From an uncultured Prevotellaceae bacterium (GTDB taxonomy: Bacteria; Bacteroidota; Bacteroidia; Bacteroidales; Bacteroidaceae), in the NCBI GenBank assembly GCA_902771155.1, contig CACXVS010000005.1:1-64000 (forward strand): a stretch of 64,000 bases of DNA, read 5' to 3'. The translations under genes were made by a program, and so were the position numbers. Of the stretch, positions 8,494 to 16,387 are shown one piece after another. Under the pieces are notes generated by a model, which searched no databases, was not told the origin of the DNA, and was given only the letters and a program-made list of their open reading frames with translations. The stretch's first letter is position 1, and every line of letters begins with the position of its first letter.

Positions 8494-9291
8494 TTATCTC
8501 GCTGCTGCAAGTTTTGCGCGTTTTTTCTGCTCCTTCTTGTAGGCCTTCATCTCCACGATAGTGGCAATACCCATCTTAATACGGAACTCCTGACGCGCCA
8601 AGCGCATCTGCTCAAGGAAACGCTCACTGGTGTGCAGTCTGGCATAAGCGGCAGAGGCAGCCAAACGGGCAGCATCAACATCGCTCTGCCAGTGGGCTCC
8701 GACAATCACACGACTATCACCATACATCAGACCACGGGCCAGAATGGTGTCAGCACGGTCTGGATTAATTTCAGAGAGCAGCAGTGCAGAACTCCAACCC
8801 AGCAATGTATGACCAGAGGGATAAGAACCGTTCTTGCGCAGTGAAGGCTCATCGTCGGGAGTCAGGGTCTGTTCGTGGAAGCGCATGAAGGGGCGCTTAC
8901 GCATATAGTAGCGCTTTGGCAATGTGCAGATACTATCGCAGGTAGCAGTTCCCTCTCGGAGTACCTTATAGATCTCTGGGGTCTCTTCCTTAGAAATCTT
9001 CAGACCGAAGGGCTCGCTGAACTCACGGATAATGCAGTCGAGACCATACACAGCATCACGGATGGCGATGTCGGCACGTTCTTTGTCGAGGCGCATTGTC
9101 TTGCCCCAGAAATACTGCATGATGTCGTAGGCGAAATGAGCGTCGGTTGTATCAGGAGGTGCCGGGCACCACTTCACCATATCAGGCATCTCACCAGTCG
9201 TAAAATAGGCATTAACAGGAGATTTGTCACTTTGTGCCGAAGCACTTACAACAGCCATCATCAGGACAGCAATCATCATTAGTTTTTTCAT
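8494..9291 (-). CDS. Secreted class A (PhoN-type) acid phosphatase, PAP2 superfamily
   Basis: Periplasmic non-specific acid phosphatase. An N-terminal signal peptide (residues 1-19, ending SASA|Q) precedes a PAP2 domain with all three signature parts: a KRYYMRKRP-type first motif near residue 131, the class A signature GSYPSGHT near 158, and SRVIVGAHWQSDVDA near 193, which carries the catalytic His and Asp. The 265 residues end in a Lys/Arg-rich tail. It lies 34 nt downstream of a porin of the phosphate-selective family, so the pair probably releases and imports phosphate at the cell envelope. A terminator follows the gene. Confidence 0.9.
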   Translation of the reverse strand: MKKLMMIAVLMMAVVSASAQSDKSPVNAYFTTGEMPDMVKWCPAPPDTTDAHFAYDIMQYFWGKTMRLDKERADIAIRDAVYGLDCIIREFSEPFGLKISKEETPEIYKVLREGTATCDSICTLPKRYYMRKRPFMRFHEQTLTPDDEPSLRKNGSYPSGHTLLGWSSALLLSEINPDRADTILARGLMYGDSRVIVGAHWQSDVDAARLAASAAYARLHTSERFLEQMRLARQEFRIKMGIATIVEMKAYKKEQKKRAKLAAAR

Positions 9292-9325
9292 ACTTCTAAC
9301 TTTTTTACCTTATAAATTATTATTA

Positions 9326-10474
9326 TCAGAATTTCACTTGCAATCTTGTCTCGAGGATGCTTACCTCATTATCTGCAAAACCACTGCGGTTTGTCACCTT
9401 TGTATATGATGCACGCACACGCCAAATCATATATTTATTAGGATAATAATTGTAGCAGAGCGCCCAGTCATTCAAGTAACCGCCATAGATGCCGGCACTC
9501 GCATCGGAGAGCGAGGTGTAGTTATACTGCAGACAGAGTTCCATGTTCCCGGGATCAGGTGTGGCAATACCGCCGTCGCCCATGTTAGGGGCATAGTTTT
9601 TCCCTTTGATAAGTCCACGTAATGTTACGTAAGCGCCACTGCCGGTAAAGTCTTTCTGGTTGTTATCGCGGGTAATCCTGTTCCAGAAGTACTGACCGAT
9701 CACAGCAAAGCGACCAGAGGAATACATCACTTCAGGCGAGAACTTATACATCGCCTTAGCGTCGGTTACGACAGCCTGCTGCGAATTCACCTTGGCCACA
9801 CGTGTCGGCCATCGGGTGCTCAGAGTAAACTGCTTGTGATTCTGCTCCTCCTTACTGCTGTAACGGGCCCCCTCGATACCGCCATTGATACCCACCTGGA
9901 ACATCTTTCCACGTTGTGCGAACGGACGATACAGAAGTCGTGTCATCGCTCCTAAAGCCTCATTGCCCGTCACGTCAGTTGTCTGCTTCATGGCATCGGT
10001 CTCCACCACCACACTGGCTGTGGCCAACATTTTATCACCCGAATACTCATACATCAGTCCAATCATACGATCGTTATTAAACACGGCGTTGCTCTGGGGC
10101 TCTTCCATCGTCTCCTTGAACGATGAACTGGTACTGCTTTGGAAGCCATACTGATGGATGAAATAGCCACCACGGATGAAGTTCTTCTTATCAAAGTCAT
10201 ATTGTAGCCACACGTCTTTCATGTTCACCTTACCATAGGCATAGCCCATGTCAATCTTGCCTTTCCATTGCCCGTAAGTAAATCCTACACCAACGCGCAT
10301 GTCGGGGATGCCGACACCACTTTTCAGTTCGTCTTCCTGGTGTTGCGGATTCACATAGGCAGCATCAAAGAGGATACGCCCCGAAGGCTTTACAGTAAGT
10401 TTCGGCTCTTCTTGTGCACTAACAGTAGCGGCCATAGCCAGACCCACTGCCAACAAAGTGATCAATCTTTTCAT
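9326..10474 (-). CDS. Outer-membrane porin, phosphate-selective OprO/OprP-like
   Basis: Predicted 382-residue outer-membrane beta-barrel. A signal peptide (MKRLITLLAVGLAMAATVSA, residues 1-20) is followed by alternating amphipathic strands, and the chain ends ETRLQVKF with a terminal Phe, the usual barrel-assembly signal. Strand and turn patterns resemble the phosphate-selective porin O/P family common in Bacteroidetes. The neighbouring acid phosphatase gene, 34 nt downstream, suggests a phosphate-scavenging operon. Specificity cannot be read from the sequence; pyrophosphate or another anion is possible. Confidence 0.75.
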   Translation of the reverse strand: MKRLITLLAVGLAMAATVSAQEEPKLTVKPSGRILFDAAYVNPQHQEDELKSGVGIPDMRVGVGFTYGQWKGKIDMGYAYGKVNMKDVWLQYDFDKKNFIRGGYFIHQYGFQSSTSSSFKETMEEPQSNAVFNNDRMIGLMYEYSGDKMLATASVVVETDAMKQTTDVTGNEALGAMTRLLYRPFAQRGKMFQVGINGGIEGARYSSKEEQNHKQFTLSTRWPTRVAKVNSQQAVVTDAKAMYKFSPEVMYSSGRFAVIGQYFWNRITRDNNQKDFTGSGAYVTLRGLIKGKNYAPNMGDGGIATPDPGNMELCLQYNYTSLSDASAGIYGGYLNDWALCYNYYPNKYMIWRVRASYTKVTNRSGFADNEVSILETRLQVKF

Positions 10475-10516
10475 ATTCTAGTTGTTTTTTAGTTATTATC
10501 ACACGTTAATACTCTA

Positions 10517-10551
10517 CAAATTTACGCAAAAATTAAATATAATATATCAAA
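10517..10551 (-). promoter_or_regulatory. Possible promoter of the porin - phosphatase operon
   Basis: The minus strand reads TAAATTTG (10517-10524) about 42 nt upstream of the porin ATG, with a TTTG at 10548-10551. The 23-nt spacing is longer than the usual 19-21, so this is tentative. The rest of the 187-bp divergent gap is AT-rich. Confidence 0.35.
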
Positions 10552-10613
10552 CAACCCACAATATTAACATTTTTTACTTTTTTAGCATTTCCCCTTTTTC
10601 CACATTTATTTCG

Positions 10614-10641
10614 TTTGTTTGAAGGAAAAAGCGTAATTTTG
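10614..10641 (+). promoter_or_regulatory. Probable promoter of the SpoIIE-type phosphatase gene
   Basis: The -7 box TAATTTTG (10634-10641) is 20 nt before the ATG at 10662; a TTTG at 10614-10617 lies 16 nt upstream of the box, a short spacing. Confidence 0.5.
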
Positions 10642-10661
10642 CACCCAAAATATATGTTCTT

Positions 10662-12173
10662 ATGAAGAAATTACACAGAAATAATCTCCTCAAACGTGCC
10701 AAGGCCGGTATCGCTCTTATCGTCATAGCCGCAGCGTTGGCACAAGTCATCAACATCGTACAATACATATATACAAGAAAGGCCATTAAGGAGCAAACCA
10801 CCCAGAAGACCTATCAGGATATGAAAGAGATCCAGCGGGTGATGAACCTGAAGACGACGGTAGAGACTGCTGTGCAGAATGCGATGGGTGATGTGCTGGT
10901 AAGCCTTGGCGAGCCCGACAAGTTCTATGGCATCGCCTCTCGTCTGGTATCGCGTAATGAGCATATCGTGGGTAGTGCTATTGCCATGAAGCCAGGTTAC
11001 TTTCCTCAGAAAGACCGGCTCTATGCCCCTTTCGCCTATCCTGAGTCAAAGGTTGGTCAGCCTCGCACCAAACTCCTGCCCTACGACTATACCGAACAAG
11101 AATGGTATATCAATCCTGTCAAGGCCGACTCCGCTATGTGGAGTGAGCCTTATACTAATACCGGTGGCTCTGGTCTGCTCGTCAACACCTTCAGCCAGCC
11201 CATTCACAACAGCAAGGGTGATGTCATTGGCGTGCTGACGGCCGACGTTAATTACAAGGAACTTGCCACTAATCAGAACTTCTCCTATGATGCCATTGAC
11301 AAGGTCAATCTCTGGGGATTCATCATGCAGATCATCGGTCTGCTGCTGGTCATCTATATCGTCTATCGTTATGCCAAGAAGTTCCACGAGGTCAACGAGC
11401 TCATCATGACACAGGAGTTGATGGGCAAGGAGTTGCAGATTGCAGGCGATATCCAGTCAGCGATGTTGCCACAAGTATCAGCCGCCGAGAATGCCCGTCA
11501 CCATATCGACATGCAGACTAAGATACTGCAAGCCCCTGATGTCAGTGCCGACTTCTACGATTATCTCTATGTGGGGCAGTTGGTGGTATTCTGTATCGGC
11601 GATGTACCAGGCAGCAATGTCAAGGCCTCACTGATGATGTCTATTACGCGCAGTGCGTTCCGCACCGCCGTATCAGCCAATAGTCATGAACTTGAGCTAT
11701 CGCCTGCCACCATCATGGGTGCCATGAACAAAGCCCTGTGTTCCATCAACCACAACCAGATGTTCACAACCATCTTCCTAGGTGTTCTGAACTTAGAGAA
11801 TGCCCGCCTTACCTATTGTTGTGCTGGCAATCCTGCTCCTGTAATCTTGAATCCGGCCTCAGGCGCCAAACTGCTCGACACCCTGCCAAACATCCCCATC
11901 GGCATCATGGATGATTTCGAGTTCGAGGAGCAAAAGATCACGCTCATCGACGACTTTATCCTCTTCCTCTATAACGATGGGTTATACGAACTGGAGAACA
12001 GCCATCACGATATGTTCGGACAAAAGCGCATGATGACACGCCTCGACAAGTCCGCCCTGGCTGGCGATGACCCACAAAAAGTACTCTCCAAGATGCAAGA
12101 AGCCTTGGAGAGTCATAGGGGAACAGCGCAACAGACTGACGATATCACGATGATTGCGCTGAAGATTATCTAA
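10662..12173 (+). CDS. Membrane sensor SpoIIE-type (PP2C) serine phosphatase, atypical active site
   Basis: Probable membrane-bound PP2C phosphatase of 503 residues. A transmembrane helix at about 15-37 and another at about 222-245 bracket a periplasmic Cache-like sensor region. A short coiled coil (TQELMGKELQIAGDIQSAML) leads into a PPM/SpoIIE domain. The Asp positions that bind metal are kept: ADFYD, IGDVPG, YNDGLYE and QTDDITM. The usual GGD is SAD, however, and the usual DVSGKGVPA loop reads DVPGSNVKA. The active site is therefore atypical. It is convergent with the vgrG operon (3 nt between stop codons) and resembles the phosphatase at 39017-40921, which sits next to the other vgrG module. 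Expected substrates are STAS-domain anti-sigma antagonists. Confidence 0.8.
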   Translation: MKKLHRNNLLKRAKAGIALIVIAAALAQVINIVQYIYTRKAIKEQTTQKTYQDMKEIQRVMNLKTTVETAVQNAMGDVLVSLGEPDKFYGIASRLVSRNEHIVGSAIAMKPGYFPQKDRLYAPFAYPESKVGQPRTKLLPYDYTEQEWYINPVKADSAMWSEPYTNTGGSGLLVNTFSQPIHNSKGDVIGVLTADVNYKELATNQNFSYDAIDKVNLWGFIMQIIGLLLVIYIVYRYAKKFHEVNELIMTQELMGKELQIAGDIQSAMLPQVSAAENARHHIDMQTKILQAPDVSADFYDYLYVGQLVVFCIGDVPGSNVKASLMMSITRSAFRTAVSANSHELELSPATIMGAMNKALCSINHNQMFTTIFLGVLNLENARLTYCCAGNPAPVILNPASGAKLLDTLPNIPIGIMDDFEFEEQKITLIDDFILFLYNDGLYELENSHHDMFGQKRMMTRLDKSALAGDDPQKVLSKMQEALESHRGTAQQTDDITMIALKII

Positions 12174-12176
12174 ATC

Positions 12177-13640
12177 TTATGGATTATTCATCTGCCTCCA
12201 CCAGTCTTCAACATCCTGGTTGTTTTGCACATAGTTGAGGAAATCGGGGTATTTCACCTTTAAGCTCTCACGCTCATCGGGCCATTCGAAGTCTATTTTC
12301 ACAGCAATCTTACAGGATGGCCTACCCACAGGTGCTGTCAGTTCCAGCCATTTCCACTTATTATCAACTTTCTTATAGACCTCTAACTTGATATCGCTGA
12401 TAGACGAGAACGAACCTGTCAGGTCAAACTCCACGGGGTCTTTATCGGCATGTGCAAGACCCTTCTTTTCTGCATGAGTATTTACCATAACCCCCTGATC
12501 TACGCCAAACATATCATGCACCTCAAGTCTGTCATCGCCATTGACACGGATCTTCAGGGTAGCACCAGCAGCCTGCAAGATACACTTTGCACCCGTTTCA
12601 GTCAGTGCCACGTCGAGCACAACATCATTAAAGTCAAAGTCGGTATCATCTTGGTCGCCGTCATGGTCAACGTCGTGCGCATTCAAGTCCTCAGCAATGA
12701 TACGATGCCATACTAGTGCAGGAGGATCGGGAGGTATTATCTTCTCCGGCCTGATCAGTGTGGGATAATGATCCGGCTCACCCCTACCAGCCTTGATCAT
12801 AGCTAATAATAATTCATAACCCGGCTTTCCGTCATCGTTTAGTCCGAATACATAAGTCTGAGGAATGTTACCTACTGCCACATCACCGATGAGGGCACTC
12901 TGAGTCAGATCATCTTCATTCTTATACCTATTAGTATAGTAGGTGTGAACATTCCCATCAGTGTCCTTATTCCTTACATAAAAACCGAAATGATAAGTTT
13001 CCTCCATATACACTGTAAATGTCTTACAATGGATACGATCTGCCCCTCCAGTCCAGATTTTATAGCCGCTATCAGGCTTAGGATTTCGCCATTCACCTCC
13101 TTCATCATACCAGTTATATTGGAAGTAGTCAGATACACCGTTATGAATATTCTCGATAAGCGTCACCTCTTTGGCATCCAAATACGTCTCAGTAGCAGGG
13201 TCATAATAATAAAGTCCCACTTCGTCAGCCATCGATGTGTTCGAATAAATCAATCGGACATTATGGAAAGGTGCATTCTCGACGAACTCATAGTTTGTCC
13301 ATTCTGTAGATTTACATTCTTCCCCCTCTGTGAAATACTCCATCACGGTCGAGAAGAAATCCTTTTTAAACTCAGTAGAATAACCCTTCCCCGACTCATC
13401 CAAATAGACTCTAGGAGCTTCAGCTCGGGTTTTTGCTCTGGCATTAGCAGCTGTCCTTCCAAAGCCCCAATCTACATGCTCGTTAATAGTTCCCCCTACG
13501 TAGGCCAAAAAGTTTCGGTCGTAGAGTTTACGAGCATCCTCCTCTGGCCTGTCCGGGTCATAGGCGTCCGTTTTGTGGCAACTGGTAAATGCCGTGCTGA
13601 GCACGACAAGTACCAGACTAAACATCACATACTTTTTCAT
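12177..13640 (-). CDS. LruC/DUF4842-type surface lipoprotein, last gene of the vgrG operon
   Basis: Predicted lipoprotein of 487 residues: signal peptide with lipobox FTSC (Cys about residue 20). A long beta-rich region follows, then a C-terminal part of the LruC/DUF4842 type with an acidic DHDGDQDDTDFDFNDVV repeat-like stretch near residue 320 that could bind calcium, and a tail with FEWPDERES and YPDFLNYV. The gene is 12 nt downstream of the RRF-like gene in the same orientation, so it is likely co-transcribed with vgrG. Proteins of this family occur widely outside T6SS loci. It could be an immunity or envelope accessory protein here, or an unrelated rider; the sequence does not decide. The family is recognised from its acidic and C-terminal motifs. 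Confidence 0.7.
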   Translation of the reverse strand: MKKYVMFSLVLVVLSTAFTSCHKTDAYDPDRPEEDARKLYDRNFLAYVGGTINEHVDWGFGRTAANARAKTRAEAPRVYLDESGKGYSTEFKKDFFSTVMEYFTEGEECKSTEWTNYEFVENAPFHNVRLIYSNTSMADEVGLYYYDPATETYLDAKEVTLIENIHNGVSDYFQYNWYDEGGEWRNPKPDSGYKIWTGGADRIHCKTFTVYMEETYHFGFYVRNKDTDGNVHTYYTNRYKNEDDLTQSALIGDVAVGNIPQTYVFGLNDDGKPGYELLLAMIKAGRGEPDHYPTLIRPEKIIPPDPPALVWHRIIAEDLNAHDVDHDGDQDDTDFDFNDVVLDVALTETGAKCILQAAGATLKIRVNGDDRLEVHDMFGVDQGVMVNTHAEKKGLAHADKDPVEFDLTGSFSSISDIKLEVYKKVDNKWKWLELTAPVGRPSCKIAVKIDFEWPDERESLKVKYPDFLNYVQNNQDVEDWWRQMNNP

Positions 13641-13652
13641 AACTCTTATTAT

Positions 13653-14375
13653 TTAATTAATATCTGTTCGATCCATACGCATCGTGGTTGCTGGTTTATC
13701 GCCATGAGCAGCCTCGTCCTCCTGACGCTTACGCTCGAGCTCATCCTGCTCAGCAAGCCACTTATTATGGGCATCCTCTATCTCCTGTAACTTGGCATTA
13801 TACAAATTATCACGCTGGGTGTTCCACTGACCTCTTAGTTTATCCAATTCCTTATAAAGTTTCTCTGTATCCTCTTCCGTCTCTAACAGAGTCAATTTCG
13901 CAAAATTAGCATTCGACTTGTTTATGGAAGCCTCCATGTAAACCTTACATTCCTCGTAAACTATTTTCACACTCTCTTTCAGTACGTCATAACGGTCGTC
14001 GTTCACCTCAGGCATGGTCACATTAAGATATTTCACATCATGCGCTTGTTGATTACCATTCTCATCTACCGTGTCAACCTGCAATGAGTCAACAGCTATC
14101 TTAAATTCTGGATGCACAAAGAGAACAGCCTTTTCAATGGCAACCAAATCTTCTTCGTAATTAGGAATCAACATAAAATGATAGTCATCTGGTTTGGCAA
14201 TCTTAGCACAGTCCTCCAACGGCAAAGCCTCATTTTCTATTAAGGCTTTAACATTCAATAGTGCTCCAGGTTCTGCTTTCACACAGAGATCCATAAAGCG
14301 GAATTTCATTTGGCCTACATATTTCGACAGCTTATCACCCAGCTTGTCATACTCCATTATTGTTGCTCTTCTCAT
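13653..14375 (-). CDS. RRF-like protein of the first vgrG module
   Basis: A 240-residue protein that I do not recognise as a named T6SS component. Residues about 20-165 follow the motif order of ribosome recycling factor: a helix, a PLEDCAKIAKPDDYHFMLIP stretch matching the RRF hinge and domain II strands, EKAVLFVHPEFKI, then TMPEVNDDRYDVLKESVKIV matching the RRF PxLTEERRxxLxKxxK helix. The arginine-rich RNIRRDA segment that RRF uses on the ribosome is replaced by MEASINKSNA, so ribosome recycling is unlikely. The C-terminal 70 residues are a charged coiled coil. A paralogue at 31593-32267 shares CVKAEP, HPEFK and TMPEV. It follows the beta-helix gene by 33 nt. The fold is an inference; chaperone or adaptor of the spike is a guess. 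Confidence 0.6.
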   Translation of the reverse strand: MRRATIMEYDKLGDKLSKYVGQMKFRFMDLCVKAEPGALLNVKALIENEALPLEDCAKIAKPDDYHFMLIPNYEEDLVAIEKAVLFVHPEFKIAVDSLQVDTVDENGNQQAHDVKYLNVTMPEVNDDRYDVLKESVKIVYEECKVYMEASINKSNANFAKLTLLETEEDTEKLYKELDKLRGQWNTQRDNLYNAKLQEIEDAHNKWLAEQDELERKRQEDEAAHGDKPATTMRMDRTDIN

Positions 14376-14408
14376 AATTTCTATTCTTTTAACTATAAAT
14401 ACAATAAA

Positions 14409-16376
14409 TTATTCCTCTTTCGGAGCGTCTTCCGTCTTCAGCTTTGCACTCAGGCTACCGCCACCTCCACCTGCACCAGCAGCCATGCCGTCGCTGATGT
14501 TGGGTGACTTAAAGGCGCTCTTAGCCTCGATGCTGTCACCAGAGACTTTCGGAGCCTTGAGTTCACCTTTGACCTCCGTCTTGTCGTTGATCGTAGTAGC
14601 ACCAAATACCTCGGTCTTGCTACCACCCACAGCTGCATTGCCACCATCGAGCTGAACCACGGCCTTGCCGTCGCCCTGTTGGGCCTCGAAGGTCTTGTCG
14701 GCAAAGAGTCCCATCTCCTCGGATACGGCCTGGATCTTCTTGCTCTTGATGTCCTTCGACTTCGCACCTACGAACATCTTCTCTGACACGAGTGTCATCG
14801 AGCTTCCTGCGGCGAGAGCTGAGTCTGCCAGACTTTCCTTATCGACATCCATCGACTTCACATTGACGGCCTTAGCATTCACGCTGAAGCTACCTGTAGC
14901 CTTACCCTCTGCATCGGCAGCGAGGAAGTCCATCTTCTCAGAGCGTACAGCAATCTTGCTGTCTTTCGTGAGGGCTTTAGTCTTCAGTTCACCATCAGCC
15001 ACCTCGTAGTCGAGCGTCTCCATAGAAATCGTCTTCGACTTGATGATGACATCACCCTCTGCTGTATATTCGCCCTTGGTGATCTTACCTTTATCGTCTC
15101 GTTCGATATCCTTCGGATTAGTGGTAGCCACCTCCACAGTCTGGGCAATCATGGTAATCTTACTATCTTTCGTCAACTCCTTCTCTTTCGCACCCTTATC
15201 GTCCAGCTGATAGTCTATGGCCTCCATATTGATAGTCTTAGAACGTAAGTCGATGTTGCCAACAACCGGCAATTCCTTTCCGTCTTCAGAAGGATTAAAA
15301 GAACCCAACGAGATATTTTGGGCATTTACCTTGAAACAACCATTCTCAACAAGTTTACCTGTCTCATCTGACATACGCATATCTACTTTAGGAGAACGTA
15401 TGCTAACACCTGCCTCTAAGTTTGTATGGAGGTTGCCGTCACCGTCGGCAGTAGCGATATCAATAGATTCTGCCTTAATAGTCATCGAAGCGCCTGTAGT
15501 TGTCTGCTTGAATTCATCGCTTGTCTTCAATTCGTCCTTCTCAGTTTCCAACGCCTTTTTCTTGCGGTTAACCTCAGCCAGTTGGGCCACTGAGTGGATA
15601 AAGTTGACGGTGGTATTATAAATTGAAGGCATAAGGGAATTCATTTCATCATGAATATCATCAAGATCATCCATACTTAAACGAAGGAGATAGTTATCAT
15701 TCACATTCAGCGAATCTTGTTTATCTATCAATTTCTTCATCTTTGTAAAGTATTCATCAAGCGATTCCTTCTGACCTTCCACCGTCTTCTTTAAATCCGC
15801 AGCCCGTTCTGTCAGTCCCTTTACTTGTCCCTCAATGCTCTCCTTACGGACATCATTGGTGACAGCAGCCTCCAGATTCAGGTTGTTGTCGGCATGAATC
15901 CACACACCGCCTTTGCCTGCCGACCTACCGCTTTCCGAGAAAACTCCTTGGGAGTCGCTACTATGCAATACAATACTTCCTGCTTGGGAAACAATCTCCG
16001 ACATCTCGCAGACAACATCTTCCATACCATCAACACCTGGATCAACAGCAATTTGACGGATACTGGGGGCACGACTAACAATCTGTCCACTCGCCCCGAC
16101 GCCTTCCATGCTTACGTCGCTACCTTTGATAATGACGTTACCTATACCACCTTGCAGTTCACCACTTTTATCTACATTACCGATGACAATCTCTGGAGCA
16201 GAGATAACAATACGGTTTTCATCGTGATAAAACAATCCATTGTCCAGTCGGCTGAAAATATCGTTTTTAATCTGCTGAACTTCGGCCTTCTGTTGGTGAA
16301 TTTCCTCTAAATCTTTTTCTACGCACTGCTGAAAACTTTCCAGCAATGTCTTCCATTCATCAAATATATAATCCAT
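14409..16376 (-). CDS. Beta-helical repeat protein of the first vgrG module
   Basis: A 655-residue protein with an N-terminal coiled coil (about 1-45), then rows of short alternating strands (IVISAPEIVIG, VIIKGSDVSME) like the needle of gp5/VgrG, a second coiled coil (about 180-290), and further strand repeats (KITMIAQTVEVAT, DVIIKSKTISME) to residue 600. The end is a Gly-rich tail with FKSPNISDGMAAGAGGGGG and SLSAKLKTED. The C-terminal half is very similar to the protein at 32291-34282. It starts 11 nt after vgrG stops, so translation is probably coupled. Position and repeats suggest a spike extension or tip that loads on VgrG, replacing a PAAR protein; no PAAR domain was seen. Confidence 0.65.
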   Translation of the reverse strand: MDYIFDEWKTLLESFQQCVEKDLEEIHQQKAEVQQIKNDIFSRLDNGLFYHDENRIVISAPEIVIGNVDKSGELQGGIGNVIIKGSDVSMEGVGASGQIVSRAPSIRQIAVDPGVDGMEDVVCEMSEIVSQAGSIVLHSSDSQGVFSESGRSAGKGGVWIHADNNLNLEAAVTNDVRKESIEGQVKGLTERAADLKKTVEGQKESLDEYFTKMKKLIDKQDSLNVNDNYLLRLSMDDLDDIHDEMNSLMPSIYNTTVNFIHSVAQLAEVNRKKKALETEKDELKTSDEFKQTTTGASMTIKAESIDIATADGDGNLHTNLEAGVSIRSPKVDMRMSDETGKLVENGCFKVNAQNISLGSFNPSEDGKELPVVGNIDLRSKTINMEAIDYQLDDKGAKEKELTKDSKITMIAQTVEVATTNPKDIERDDKGKITKGEYTAEGDVIIKSKTISMETLDYEVADGELKTKALTKDSKIAVRSEKMDFLAADAEGKATGSFSVNAKAVNVKSMDVDKESLADSALAAGSSMTLVSEKMFVGAKSKDIKSKKIQAVSEEMGLFADKTFEAQQGDGKAVVQLDGGNAAVGGSKTEVFGATTINDKTEVKGELKAPKVSGDSIEAKSAFKSPNISDGMAAGAGGGGGSLSAKLKTEDAPKEE

Positions 16377-16387
16377 AGTCCCTATTA

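Noticed and set aside
13653..14375. True ribosome recycling factor
   Set aside because: The rRNA-binding arginines are missing, a C-terminal coiled coil is added, there are two diverged copies, and both lie in T6SS operons rather than next to pyrH.
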